Shown one piece after another: positions 52,100 through 63,076 of a stretch of 64,000 nt of DNA. Positions within the stretch are counted from its first letter, which is position 1; each line of letters opens with the position of its first letter. The stretch spans positions 62,001 to 126,000 of the forward strand of contig CAICTM010000080.1 of the NCBI GenBank assembly GCA_903772945.1, in the 5' to 3' direction. Position numbers and translations under genes: made by a program. The stretch is from Seminavis robusta (Eukaryota; Bacillariophyta; Bacillariophyceae; Naviculales; Naviculaceae). A model generated the notes under the pieces. It worked only from the letters and a program-made list of their open reading frames with translations. It ran no database searches and was not told the origin of the DNA.

Positions 52100-54850
52100 T
52101 GGTGAATGGCATCATCAGCTCTCGAGTCCATGAGGACATAGGACCCATCTTGAGCCTTGGTACAGTCATCAACAACACGGGACAGGGAGTTGATGTTGGC
52201 GATACCTCCTGGATTGGCATAACTGGCTGACGCCAAATGGAGTATCACCTTCTTCGGAAAACTTGGTGCTGCCAACGTTGGTTCCCATCTCGATGGGACG
52301 CTTGGAAGATCTTCGGTTGACAAGCATGTGCTCGTTCATGACTGTGCGGACAGAACTGCCGCTGTCAATGTACACAGTGTTGGGACCATCAGGAGTGAGG
52401 CGCTTGACCGGCACTCCTGCAAGATTTGGCTCTGCCACTCCTGTGAGTTCGGCATCTGCCACTCCTGGAAACTCAAACGCAACCTGATGTTGCTGCTCTT
52501 TGAAGTCTTCATAACAATTGCCTCATTGGTTTTCGCGCTGGCACCGGCTGGGTCCACCGTACAAGCAGCGGAACTCATTCTCTGAATCCGAGCTGTAGTC
52601 GGAACAACAGCTCTGATCATCGTCTTGCCCATTCCGATGGATCACTCCTTCGAACGGATCTGTGTTGAAGGTAGTATCAGGGAAGGCAGAACGACTCACA
52701 AGAATATTATGGGTGTCACTGTACCGCTGTAGGACGAGGTCAGACCCAATGCTTACACCGTCTAGACCTCCCTCGTCAAGCTGATCGTGGCTGTAGCCGG
52801 AGTGGTAGCTTTCTTCTGATGATGTGTCATCTCGCCTCCACTCTTCCGCATAAAGCGGGACTCCTCCAAGGACATCAATGGCGAATGCCCCCCAGTCTAC
52901 GGATTCTTCCGACTCACTGTTGGTTGTGGAGTCATCTCTGGCCATCAGTGGCGGGACTCCGTCAGCTTGATGGTGTTGGAACTGGAACTGCACTGACCCT
53001 GGCGCGCTGGCCTGTGAGGCTTGGCTCGGCATGGGAAACTGTTGGAAGTTTGACTGGCTCGTAGGAGGTGGAGGGATTCCACTGATTCCACTCCTGGTCG
53101 AAGTGTCTCCGGCTGGAGCTGGAGCTGGTGCCGTCACCACGGTGGTAGGCACTCCCTGGAGCAGTTGCATCTGATGTTGATGGTACTGCGGCATGAAGGA
53201 TTTCTTCATGCCATTGAACTTGTTGATTGCCCATTCAGGTTTGGGGATCTTGGACTTGACCTTGCACTGCGGAAGCTTGTGATCTGGGCTGCCACAACAG
53301 TAGCAGGCTTCACCTGGCTGTGACTGTTGGTAGAAGACAGCAGCAGGTAGTCCCTCTTTCATCTTCTTGTGATCGAAAGGAGGTAGCTTGGGATTGGAGT
53401 AAGGTTTCCGTTCCCTGGCTTGCTTCTGATCCAACCATTCCTTGCTGGTCTTGAATCTGTCATTGGACAGAGTCTCTCGGAGATGATCCAGGGTAGCAGG
53501 GAACTGGATGGTGCCGTCCATAGCATAGGCTGCCTCGACGGTCTTTTGGTAGTCTCCGTATTTGCCTTCCATGAGTCCATGGTAGCCCACGGTTGCCTTC
53601 AACCTGGCTCGTTCCGTCAGCAGCACCTGGTCTTTGGCATCCTACCCAGATGCGGCCGTGTAGTCGTCTGTGTTCATAGTTCTGATATCAATGAACGCTG
53701 TTCCCACTAGGTCATAGACTTGATCCACGTTGCTGTCGACCTTCCTCAAGTAGTAGTCAAGTCTGTCATGGTCACCTTGTTTCGGGAACAAACCACGTTG
53801 GATGGTCTTGATGAATTGTAGCAATGGGAACTCTTTGGTAGAGCCTTGCATCACTATCAGACGGATCCTCTTGAGCATCACGATGGGATCGAGCTTGACT
53901 GCGTCCTCATAGTCTCCTAGCCCTCTCAGCTTGGACTTCATGGATTCGGTACAGTACGTCATCTGAATGGTAGTTGCACCAGTCTTGATGATGTTCTCAT
54001 AGTAACGAGTTGACTTGTCATAGGTGGATGCTTCGGACTTGTACTCGCTGAGTTCCAAGGCATCGTACTCTAGGATTTTGGGATCCGCAGATGTTGGCTT
54101 AGCTGTCGGCTTGGTCGGCTTGGTTGGCGCCTGACTGGTCATGGTCTCAATAGCCAATGAAGCCAGTGGCACATCATTCCATTCAGGTGTGACCCTGAGG
54201 TTCTGGACAATGTGGGTCAGAGTCTCTTCAAAAGGATAGTACCTGTTGTCTGCCTGTCCATTGGGATGGAACAGGTATTGGCGCTTGGAACTCTTGTTGG
54301 GGTTCCTGTTGCCTCTGCCTTGATGGCTTCTTCCTGAGGAATTGAATCCCCTACCCCCCCTTGAAGGGTATCTTCCTCCACCACGACCACCTCTTCCTTG
54401 GAATCTCATGGTCTTGCTGGTGTGGTAATGCACTCTCGTGCTTTCTTGTAATGCACTCTTGTGCTTGCTTGTTCCTTGGAACTTGCTTGTGTTCTCGTGG
54501 AACCGTTGTGTGGATAGTCCTGCAGGAAGGATCTCACGGTGGACTCTCGTATGAGTGTTTGCTTTGTCTGAAAAAGCTTGCTTGGTGGCTGGATAGCCTT
54601 CTTTTCGTGCACTCTTGGTGTGCTGGCTGAATAGCCTCGGTCTTGGTTGACCGCTCACGGAATTCCAGAGGAACTCGTGGTGTTCTTCTTGATGTGTCCG
54701 TTGGATGGACCTTTTCGTGGCACAGGGTAGTAGCGAACTCCTCTGTGGCCTTTCGTATGGTTGCTCTGTAGTGGCAGACCTCAGTAGTAGTGTTAGATGT
54801 GGTTGCTGTATGAGTTTCAATGCACAGATCAACTCTCTTGTGAAGATTCA
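52100..54850 (-). mobile_element. Copia-type (CoDi-like) retrotransposon fossil: gag and start of protease
   Basis: On the minus strand the region encodes a copia-type gag-like protein with an Arg/Gly-rich N-terminal part, a helical gag core, and a Cys-Tyr-Cys-Cys-Gly ... His-x4-Cys zinc knuckle near 53300. The beginning of an aspartic protease follows, with Asp-Ser-Gly-Ser-Ser near 52370 and a Gly-Ile-Ala-Asn block downstream. No integrase, reverse transcriptase or RNase H follows: the protease region ends where the 78-bp repeat begins. The element is broken, with roughly three or more breaks in addition to loss of the pol half. Its own LTRs were not delimited; sequence at 54850-55560 may include one. 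Family assignment to Ty1/copia is fairly secure from gag plus protease order. Confidence 0.72.
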
Positions 54851-55640
54851 AAGCTCCGAGTTGTTACCGGGATTTTTACTTTCAAGCTCACAAGCACCAA
54901 TGACACGATTAGACGTATCTCGGTCAATTCTTGAAGTTAGAAGCTCCCAAGGATATCCAGAACACTGTCGTCGTGTTCCGCAACTTTCTTTGTATAGGTC
55001 TACTTAGCTATCTTGAACGGTTAGATCAGTAGCTTGAACGCCGTTGATGGCCTCTTGCTCGAGCGATTTGGGATCGAAAAATCCCGCGCGATGACACGAT
55101 GACGTAATCGGTTGTAACTCACTGGATAACAGACGGATTGCCACACGACAAGTACCAAATCCGTGTAGTTTGATCTGGTTAACACGGCGCTACCCTTGGA
55201 TTGCGACAGTTCCGGCCGGAAACTGATGCGCGATGACAATGGGATTCTCAATCGTGCTTGCGCGATTCCGTGTACTGATTTCGTCTGTTAGAAGCTTCTC
55301 GTATACCTAATATTGATGCTACGGCCTGTATTCTGCGCACCTCTGCTCTGTTGCAGGTGTTAACTCACTTGCTTTGACTTGGTTTACCTTGATATTCAAT
55401 CTCGAGATCGGTAGTAGTAACTCGAGATGGCCTTTTGCTTTACAGTGTTGATTGCTAGTAATACTGCAGCTTATTGTGGAGTAATTTGGTTTTGGTTTAA
55501 GCTGTACAGCAAAAGTGAGGATTTTCTGGTGGTGCATAGCAATTCTTGTGATTGAATTGGATATAAGGACCCCCGCAACACTTTAGACCTAAAACTCCCT
55601 TGGTTCCTTGCATCATGAATATGCATGGGAACCGGACTAG
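54851..55640. other. Gene-free stretch upstream of the copia fossil
   Basis: No coding region. By position it should include the leader and possibly the LTR of the minus-strand copia element, but no paired copy is present in this window to prove its limits. Confidence 0.5.
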
Positions 55641-55967
55641 ATGTTTAATACACGAGTCAATAATAACAGAGGTATCAGGAATATTTCCTCCAACAATTTC
55701 TCTTCTCCATTCCGTCAGCTGGTAGCTCTAATGAAAGATGAAGTCGAGGCTGGAGCGTCCCTTTGCGAGTTGATGCAGTATTTCCCGTCTGTGTGCTCCC
55801 GTAATCCCTTTCTAGTTGACAAATATATCAACACGACATCGAAGAAAAAGGGATCGTATCCTGGTGACGAGGACTTCCTTATCCATTCTCTTGCCAGCAG
55901 CACTGATTCTAAGGAACGCCGCCGTGTCCGTAAATTGATCAATAATGAAAGACGAGGATCTCCCTAA
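55641..55967 (+). CDS. Hypothetical small basic protein
   Basis: A 108-residue open frame starting at ATG 55641, rich in Asn, Ser, Arg and Lys, with Phe-Arg-Gln-Leu-Val-Ala-Leu-Met-Lys-Asp-Glu and Tyr-Pro-Gly-Asp-Glu-Asp-Phe. It does not match any family I know. It lies in a mobile-element-rich stretch and is followed by further open sequence in an overlapping frame, so it may be part of an unidentified element. Confidence 0.35.
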   Translation: MFNTRVNNNRGIRNISSNNFSSPFRQLVALMKDEVEAGASLCELMQYFPSVCSRNPFLVDKYINTTSKKKGSYPGDEDFLIHSLASSTDSKERRRVRKLINNERRGSP

Positions 55968-56061
55968 ATTCTATTGGTATATTCAAACCGGCCGCAAAGA
56001 TTTCGAAAAAATGCCTAAAGTAGACTCCACCGGCTGTCCCTTGAATTTAAAATGTAAACAA

Positions 56062-56716
56062 TCAAATTTTAAAAGAACACGGCTGAGTGTAGTATCCTCT
56101 GCCATATCTGTAGCCGTACCCTGCGCCGCGAGGGTAACCATAGTAAGGTCGATTGTAACGATAAGGTCTGTAGCGTGGTTGATAGTAATGAGGAGGAGGA
56201 GGAGGATCAAATCCGTATCCGCCTTCTGGTGGAGGAAGCGTTTCTCCATCTCTGTCTGCAGCCTCCTTTTGCGTTTCTTCTTTGCTATCTGTTTCAGGCT
56301 CCGGACTGATCGTTCTAGCTTTCTTTTTAGATGGTTCCTCTTCCTTATCTTTATCTTTATCCTTGTTTCCTTTCTCCAGCCTTACAAACGCCGTCTCTTC
56401 TTCTTCGGAAACCCTCGTGGTATGCTTAGGAACTATCTCGCTGTTATCAAACCCAGCCATGGCTTTCTTCAGTAACGCCTCTATCGCCTTATTTTTTTCT
56501 TCTGTCATGGTCGCTTCTTTTTAGTCTGGGTAGAAAGATCCTGAGGATATCCTCCACCGTAGTAGGCCTCCTAGGAATTTGTGGGTTTAGATTCCAATAT
56601 GTGTAGCTCTCTCGCGGCCGCTCCACTTGAAACTCACTGATATCCTTTCTAGTAATCCTTCCCTCTGGGATCATTTTATCCAAAGCTGCCCTTTCTGGTG
56701 CTGTCTCCATACCCAA
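56062..56716 (-). CDS. Hypothetical protein(s) with acidic/Lys-rich middle and Tyr-Pro-Arg-Gly-rich tail
   Basis: Two overlapping minus-strand open frames (56716-56489 and 56508-56062) have coherent composition. The first is a charged helical segment. The second goes from a Lys/Glu/Asp-rich stretch to a Pro-Pro-Pro run and a tail with repeated Arg-Tyr-x-Pro-Tyr and Tyr-Gly-Tyr-Arg motifs resembling low-complexity RNA-binding tails. No enzyme or capsid motif was recognised. The region could be the remains of a nucleic-acid-binding protein of a mobile element; this is a guess. Confidence 0.4.
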
Positions 56717-57833
56717 AAAAATGTGGATAGTTACGGCCCTAAATTCCAGCCTCCCAAGCTACTTGACGATGATGGATTACATGAAGCAAGAGTTCGTTAC
56801 TGAAGCGTTCATATCGTACAGCCATGTCAGATGGCTCCTTCAGTTAGTCTGTTGGAGCCGAGATGAAGACGACGAAGATGAAAGTCCAAGAATGTGGTTT
56901 TCACAGCCCATGTACACAGCCAATCATTTCGAAGACTCTAGTCAGACCGATCAGCCTATCTCTGTTGACGCCTGTATGCTCATATCGATGTCATCAGTCG
57001 ATCTCTGTCAAACTAAGAATCTGCAGAAACTAAGGAGTCGGCTCTGTGACCGCCTAGACTTGACTGTGGATTCTACATTCTACATCTAGACTACTGTGTT
57101 TGAATAGACTTTCACGACAGTACGTTTGTTTTGCAAGATCTTGATCAAGTCTGGAAGACCACAGAAGATCCAACGCTATACGCCTACCCGCTTGGAAACA
57201 GTCAGCCAGCCGTGACCGCTAGAACGTAGTTGGAGTAACCATAACCTACTAGCTAGTGAGCACCCGAGTCCCGTATTTCTAATACCGCATTGAAGAGCGA
57301 ACCAAATCCTGGTTGCCAAATACAGCAACAACCTCTACTAGAGTAGTGAACACGTGCCTTTGTTTTGCAAGATTTTGATCAGTCCCGGAAGACGCCAGCC
57401 AGAAGTTCAACGACAAACGCCAGTCCGAAAAACTCAACTGACATTGCACGGCATCAAGGCATTTATCGCTGTTGCAGCGTGTTGCAGCGTGTTGCAGCAT
57501 GTTGCAAGGGTACAGTTTTAGTATACAAACGCCACCCCGATTTTTCATCCAAGCTCAATGGACGTTGCACATTGGTTGCACGTGTTGCAAATGTACAGTT
57601 TTTGTATAGTAAATGTAACAAAGGAGGTACATTTCCTTCCACAGTTGTTGGACAGGCGTCAAAAGACGACTCGCGACTGTGAGGCTGTGAGGCTACAGGG
57701 ATGCTGTACCGCTATGGAGTTGAGGGCATGATCGATAAGGCTCACCTCTGACACACACAATTCGACTCGACTCCGGAGCCGGCACAGAGGATTAACCAAC
57801 AAACTCTCAAAGCTAGCTATCCCAACATCCATC
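56717..57833. other. Spacer with local duplications and a TGTTGCAGCG repeat
   Basis: An open frame at 56721-57089 (122 codons, plus) is not supported by any motif. The segments about 57120-57190 and 57357-57425 are similar (TTTGTTTTGCAAGAT(C/T)TTGATCA, GGAAGAC), a direct duplication about 237 bp apart. A 10-bp repeat follows. No gene is called. Confidence 0.5.
57470..57510. repeat. Tandem 10-bp repeat, GTTGCAGCGT
   Basis: About four units, the last two imperfect, followed by further TTGCA words to 57600. Confidence 0.8.
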
Positions 57834-58926
57834 ATGGGATTCTTTCTCGCTCCCGGGCGGCTGGTTGGTTCGAAGGTGCACGAGAATCAAACTCCCGTCG
57901 ACGCCAAGCGGACAAAAAAAGTGGGCGATTTCTTTGATACCCGTGGGCCATCATCCAGTCGCTACCGAATTCGAAGCAAGATCCAGATTCTGGAGAAGAA
58001 CCGCAAGACCGTGAAGGAGCGCAAGGAGCGCTTCAAGCTCACTGTGAAGGCCAAGAAAGTTAAGTACGCCCAAGCCACCAGGAACAAAACGATGTCCAAC
58101 CAGCAAGTCCTAGAAGGTTGCTGCAGCAAAGTCCGCGGTTGATGCTGCCAAGTGCAAGGAAGATGAGGCCGGTGATGATGTTGACCACGATGTGGCGGTC
58201 TTGGTTGGTCTAGAAGCGCAGGAGAAGAAGATCTTCAAAGTATTAGTGGAGGCCGAGAACGACATGGCAGAAAATTCTCGATGAAATCGCAGTGTGTCAC
58301 AAGACTCCACAAGGCAAGGCCAAGCTCCCTCGTCTTGCGGGCGAACGGTCTCCCAAAGAATTGCGCGGAGCTGTGTTGGAATATGTTCCCAGCTTCGAGT
58401 CCTTGTGCAGTGAAATTGATTGCCCCATCGACACTCTCAAGAAGGTTCTGAACTTTCTGTCCTTGAATGGTGTGGACGGTGCACTCATCACTCCGCGGAC
58501 TAGTGACAGTGTTGTCCTCCTCCGCAGGCAACTGGCTGAGATCTTGTTCCCCGATCTTCGCCCCCCTCGCGAACCCAGTCTTTCACCCGAGTCCAAGGCA
58601 AAGGCCATGGCTGCGGAATTGTACGAAGATGCTGATGCAATTGAAAAGATTCTTGAGGGTGATCGCCAAGCCAAGCGCTAAATTAGTGTCGCCACTGGTG
58701 CACCACCCCACAAGAAGCCAAAGTTTTCATCAGAGGTCTTGGAAGAATTTGTGGCAGTGTTGTCCCCGAAGCCTTAGCCGCCTTGGGGTTGGCCACTGGA
58801 AAGGACGCTGAAGACAAACCATTCTTTGCTTCCGCTGAAGACAAACCGTCCTCTGTGTCCACTGAAGACGGACCGTCCTCTGCTTCTGCTGCCCAGGAAG
58901 AGGAAACGGAAGCGTTTGAGACCTAG
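57834..58926 (+). pseudogene. Broken gene for a charged coiled-coil protein
   Basis: The start ATG at 57834 opens a basic N-terminal part: Thr-Lys-Lys-Val-Gly-Asp-Phe-Phe and a Lys/Glu/Arg coiled coil. After a frame change near 58105 the sequence continues as Ala-Ala-Ala-Lys-Ser-Ala-Val-Asp-Ala-Ala-Lys ... Glu-Ala-Gln-Glu-Lys-Lys. Another change near 58275 leads to a 120-residue helical stretch ending in a TAA at 58679. The same frame then resumes with Pro-His-Lys-Lys-Pro-Lys-Phe. After a final change near 58775 comes an acidic tail with three repeats of the type Glu-Asp-(Lys/Gly)-Pro. The logical protein would be about 360 residues. No known family. Four or so lesions make it a pseudogene in this assembly. 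Confidence 0.55.
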
Positions 58927-58989
58927 CAACCATCATGCACCCACCAAGACACCGAGCGATCGCGAGCAGTGGGCTCGCCGCTGCTGACT

Positions 58990-59335
58990 TTGTGATTTGT
59001 GTTCATATTTTCTTCTTTCTCTTAGGTTTTCTTTCTGTCTCTTTGTGGTTGAGAGCTATTCCCCTTCTCCAGGACTAACCTGGTGTGGAATTATCCATAT
59101 GGGATTTTGGATTATTCACTGCAACTGTGGATGCAAGTTGGGGCATCCACCTTGATGTTATTTAGGTTTTCTTTCTGAATGCTCTCTGTGGTTGAGAGCT
59201 ATTCCCCTTCTCCAGGACTAGCCTGGTGTGGAATTATTCATATGGGATTTTAGATTATTCACTGCAACTGTGGATGCAATTTGGGGCATCCATCTCCATG
59301 TTATTTAGGTTTTCTTTCTGAATGCTCTCTGTCAA
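58990..59335. repeat. Tandem repeat of about 140 bp, 2.2 copies
   Basis: TTAGGTTTTCTTTCTG starts near 59022, 59162 and 59305. The first two full units match closely, including GAGAGCTATTCCCCTTCTCC and GGATTATTCACTGCAAC-type words. The spacing is 140 then 143 bp. It directly follows the coiled-coil pseudogene and is non-coding. Confidence 0.85.
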
Positions 59336-59714
59336 CGACAACCTAGCTAGCTAGTGAAGACGTGACCCATCCCAGTCACCGATAGATTTCCGAATAGAAA
59401 GCCAGTCCAACCATTCAGACGTTAAAAAGCGAGCCGACCTCGCGACGGCCCCCTCGATCACAATTCTCCGAGAAGACCGATCCGATCTTGCAGGAGCAAC
59501 TTCCTGTTACTGGATCTTCCGAGTATCCGGAACCTTGGACTGACGTACGAGAAGCGTGTTGAAGAGCGTGGAAGCTAGAGTGGAAAGTAAAACAGTAGAG
59601 CTGCTAATCGTGACTTCAAGTGTTAACCAGTGAATAGATCGTGCCCTGAACTCGCTAATACCAGTGAGATGTTTAGCGCTACGTCCACCACAACCCTCAC
59701 ATTGCCTCGGCAAC
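59336..59714. other. Gene-free stretch
   Basis: Nothing recognised besides a short CTAG tract at 59343-59355. Confidence 0.5.
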
Positions 59715-59918
59715 ATGGACTTGAGAGAAGCACCCTGGGATCCTGTGCAGTGGCTGAGAGATCATCCAGTGCAGCTACAATGGCTTCGTGTCCATCCCCA
59801 TCATTGGAACGTCGATTCTCTGGAATGGCTTCGTGATAATCCCAACGATGTACCGTTTGAAGAAGATGGCGGATCCTGCCCAGTGGAGTTCGACTTTGAA
59901 GAAGTGGATTTAAACTAG
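59715..59918 (+). CDS. Possible small Trp-rich acidic peptide
   Basis: A 67-residue frame from ATG 59715 has four spaced Trp-containing units such as Gln-Trp-Leu-Arg-Asp-His-Pro, Gln-Trp-Leu-Arg-Val-His-Pro and Glu-Trp-Leu-Arg-Asp-Asn-Pro, then an acidic Glu-Glu-Asp ... Phe-Glu-Glu-Val-Asp end. The repeated Trp-Leu-Arg-x-x-Pro unit is unlikely to be chance, but no family is recognised, and it may be a remnant of a longer or mobile-element protein. Confidence 0.4.
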   Translation: MDLREAPWDPVQWLRDHPVQLQWLRVHPHHWNVDSLEWLRDNPNDVPFEEDGGSCPVEFDFEEVDLN

Positions 59919-61007
59919 CACCCTCGTAGATTCGTGTCCGCATTTCCGATGTAAACTAGATTAAAATCTTACGATATTTAATTTCAGACTTCTAATTTAA
60001 GCTCTACAGATGCAGGAGGTTTGTGCAACCAATGGTCTGGTGGCATCTGTGCAGGAGGTTGGTTCGACCAATTGTCTAGTGGCACCTGTGCAGGGTTGCC
60101 GGCTGTAGGCCCCGGCAGCGTCGCCGGTGGAGGATCATGGTCTGCCTTTTCAATATGACAAACGGAACGGAAGAGTCTGATCAAATACTCCATCTCTTCT
60201 CAGACGATCGCCCATGGTTGGAATTGTGGACTCGAATCATAGCTTTGCTGGGTTGAACTTTATTTTGTCTTTACCAGTGAATCTCGAAGATTCAAACCTA
60301 GTATCAAAGCAGAGATTTCACGATCACGACAAGATTAATCTTGTCCAGAGGCTGTTGCTCTCCGTAAGCTAAGGTTTGGAATTGCTAGGTATTTGCCGGA
60401 AGATGGAGAATTCTGTCTCGAAACTTCCCAAAACCGTTAAAGAACATCCACATCACTGTGGACTGACCATGGACTCACTTCTATTCCAGAGTTCTCCCAA
60501 CAACGGGCGGATCTGCACTGATAAGCTTGAGGAAACGATTACATAAGGATAGATGCGGTAAATATGGGGTTAAAGATATATTTTACTCTACATATTTGAA
60601 TCAAAAATATGTTTTACCGCATCTACCTGAATCCCAGATTTGCCTTCAAGGGTGTGGTTTGTTGGATACCTCGATCGATCCGTCGGCTATTACATGTACT
60701 AGTACTCGTACCTTGGAGGGTTCTGCAAGTTCTGTGATCATCGAGGCAAAAAGTATCGGATCTTTGGAAAAATAAGTCAACACCCGACTACGTCGTGTGT
60801 TGCCGCCCGCAACTCTATAATTTACCAGCTGCCATTCCCTTATTGTAACTCTAACCTTTACAGCTCCTGCTGGCTTATTGTGCTTTTGTGCTGAGTGCAC
60901 TAACCTTAAATATTAATGATTTATTCCTACTCCTAACTTGTATTGAGCCATCAATGTTCAGTTTTGTTGGCTTATGACTATCTCTATCCTTATACTTTGG
61001 CTTCACC

Positions 61008-61041
61008 GGAATAGGAAATAGGAAATAGGAAATAGGAAATA
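61008..61041. repeat. Tandem octanucleotide, AATAGGAA
   Basis: Four consecutive units. Confidence 0.88.
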
Positions 61042-61084
61042 GCATTAAAGGGGTTGAGAACTCAGGCAGTTTACCTGTCGAGGT

Positions 61085-61560
61085 AATATCTTTGGGAGTA
61101 TCTTTGGGGTTATCTTTGGGGGTGTCTTTGGCTGTCCGAGTTCACGCTCCACAACTACCCTGCTTCGGCTACTACCAGTACCGGCTACTCGTCCTACCCG
61201 TGGGTTCTGCAAGTTTGTGTTCCTGCTGGTTATCATGGCAAAAGTATCTTTGGGAGTGCGAAGTATCTTTGGGAGTGTCTTTGGGTTGTCCACACAACTG
61301 CCCTGCACTAGCTAGTAGCCAGGCTACTAGTACTTTTGTGTTCCTGATGGTCATTAATGGCAAAAAGTATCTTTTCGGAGAGTATCTTTGGGGGTGTCTT
61401 CCGGCTGTCTGAGTTCTCGATCCACAACTGCACTCTTCCGCTACAATGTCATGTACTTTTGTGTTCCTGATGGTCATTCCTGGCAAAACGTTTTGTTTCA
61501 TAGGCACCAATGTGTCTTTGGGCTGTCCGAGTTCACGATGCTTTATTACCCCTGTACTAC
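61085..61560. repeat. Imperfect minisatellite, units of about 120-150 bp
   Basis: Three to four units share, in order: a GTATCTTTGGG(A/G)GT run, GGCTGTC(C/T)GAGTT(C/T)(A/T)CG, TCCACAACT, CTAC(T/A), TTTGTGTTCCTG(A/C)TGGT(T/C)AT and TGGCAAAA. Internally, GTATCTTTGGGG-type 12-mers are repeated further. Units differ by indels, so no reading frame runs through them. Confidence 0.8.
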
Positions 61561-61745
61561 CCCACTACCTGGTCTTTCTATTAATCTCAGTTTGGACCCC
61601 ACTCACACTCCCTCCTCTGCAACCCATCCTCCACATTATCCCAATATCCGCTGTTAAACCTTTTCGCAACACAACAACACTTGACACGACACACAACACC
61701 AAACTACGATCATCCTGACAATCCATCCTAACGGTAGTCGTCATC

Positions 61746-63076
61746 ATGAAGCTCTCTGCTGATTCCGTTACCAGCAGCACCTTTACAAGTACCATTCGGG
61801 CCAAGGAAGGTAAGCTGCTCTGTTTCCTCTTGGTGGCGTGGACGGCTTCCCGGTCCCTGTTCCTGCCTGGTGCGGGCAGCAATGAAGCCCGATCTCTGTT
61901 GAAGAGTCCATCAGTTTCGTTGTCACAATCATCAGCATCCCCGCAACTTCCAGCATCACAAGAGTCTCTGTTCAAGAGACTAGCTCCACTCCATTTTCCC
62001 ATGGACATGAAGACGGGCATCATTCAGTTTCCTCCCGATGTCACGTCGGTGATTATTGACATTGGAGCTCGTCAATCGGATTACTTGGGGACACTGGAAA
62101 AGAGTCCCGAAGAATCCTACATTGCTCTCATCCTAATCGACCCCTTGCCCGAATCCATTACTTGGGGACACTGGAAAAGAGTCCCGAAGAATCATCCATT
62201 GCTCTCATCCTAATCGACCCCTTGCCCGAATCCATTGTCCCCTTACAACAGCGGGCCGCCAACTATATGCCATGCAAAACAGTCCTGGTAAAAAGCGATC
62301 TCCCAAAGATCCACTCGACAACCAGAAACGCGATCGCGTCTTTGCCATTCACGCCGCCATGGGACCCCACGAAGGAACTGCCGAATTCCAAAAAGCCGTG
62401 GGAGGGGCGTGTGGATCTCTCTTGCCCAATACCAAAACGGACGTCCAAGCACAAGGCTGTATCGGGACAACAGGCAGGAACCATGACGGTCATGGTCTTT
62501 CCATTGAAAGATTTGTTGGATCACATTCCCAGCAATATCAAATCGATTCATCTCAAAGTCGATGCCGAAGGCGCCGATTTGCAAGTCCTCAAATCTGCCG
62601 GCGATTCGCTGAAAAAGGTATCGAGTGTTGTTATTGAATGTCAGGATTTGGAACCCAATGACAAACACATCCTACGACAAGGATCCTGTCTCTTGTCACA
62701 AGCCAACGAGTATATGTGTCAAACGCAAACCTTTTGCAATACAAAGGCGGAAATCTCGGGACCGAAAAATTGCATGCGATGGTCAATGCCTTTTTTACCA
62801 AACAATCGTCATCATCATCAATTTATGTGCCATCCTATTTGCAAAAATCGGGGATTCAATTTTCCAAGTGGTATCAGTCCATTGCATCAGGAGTTGTGGT
62901 CTCATGATTTGATTCTTCTTTCGTCGTCCCCTAACAATATCGTACTCTGCGGTACCTCCACTTGTCATTCACGGTTCGGTTGGTTAAATACTTGGGGCAA
63001 CCAAACCAAGCAACACTGCACTTGGGGTAGTATCCAAACAAAAGAATTGGAGCAATCCTGTATGCGCCGACAGTAG
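61746..63076 (+). pseudogene. FkbM-type methyltransferase gene disrupted by a 77-bp tandem duplication
   Basis: Residues 25-45 form a signal anchor (Leu-Cys-Phe-Leu-Leu-Val-Ala-Trp), typical of Golgi or ER proteins. The FkbM/SAM-dependent methyltransferase core shows Ile-Ile-Asp-Ile-Gly-Ala-Arg (about 62055-62075) and Ile-His-Leu-Lys-Val-Asp-Ala-Glu-Gly-Ala-Asp (about 62548-62580) followed by Val-Val-Ile-Glu-Cys-Gln-Asp. The segment 62081-62157 is repeated as 62158-62234 with a few changes. Because 77 is not a multiple of three, this shifts the frame and stops the first product at 155 codons. The central block Phe-Ala-Ile-His-Ala-Ala-Met-Gly also sits in a third frame, implying two further small indels. 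The C terminus is Cys-rich and open to 63076. FkbM enzymes O-methylate sugars or other hydroxyls; the substrate here is unknown. Confidence 0.75.
62081..62234 (+). repeat. 77-bp tandem duplication within the FkbM gene
   Basis: Copies 62081-62157 and 62158-62234 are near identical, differing at about three positions (for example CCTACATTG versus CATCCATTG). Confidence 0.92.

Larger units (their letters stand above)
59919..61745. other. Repeat-rich gene-free stretch before the FkbM gene
   Basis: No convincing coding region. It holds an octanucleotide run and a minisatellite, listed separately, and AT-rich sequence at 60880-60990. Confidence 0.55.

Noticed and set aside
60297-60314. CCTAGTATCAAAGCAGAG resembles a copia primer-binding site
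   Set aside because: No paired LTR or adjacent gag coding sequence in the plus direction could be found.
61085-61560. CRISPR-like spacing of repeats
   Set aside because: Units are imperfect, long and eukaryotic in context; no constant short repeat with unique spacers and no cas genes.
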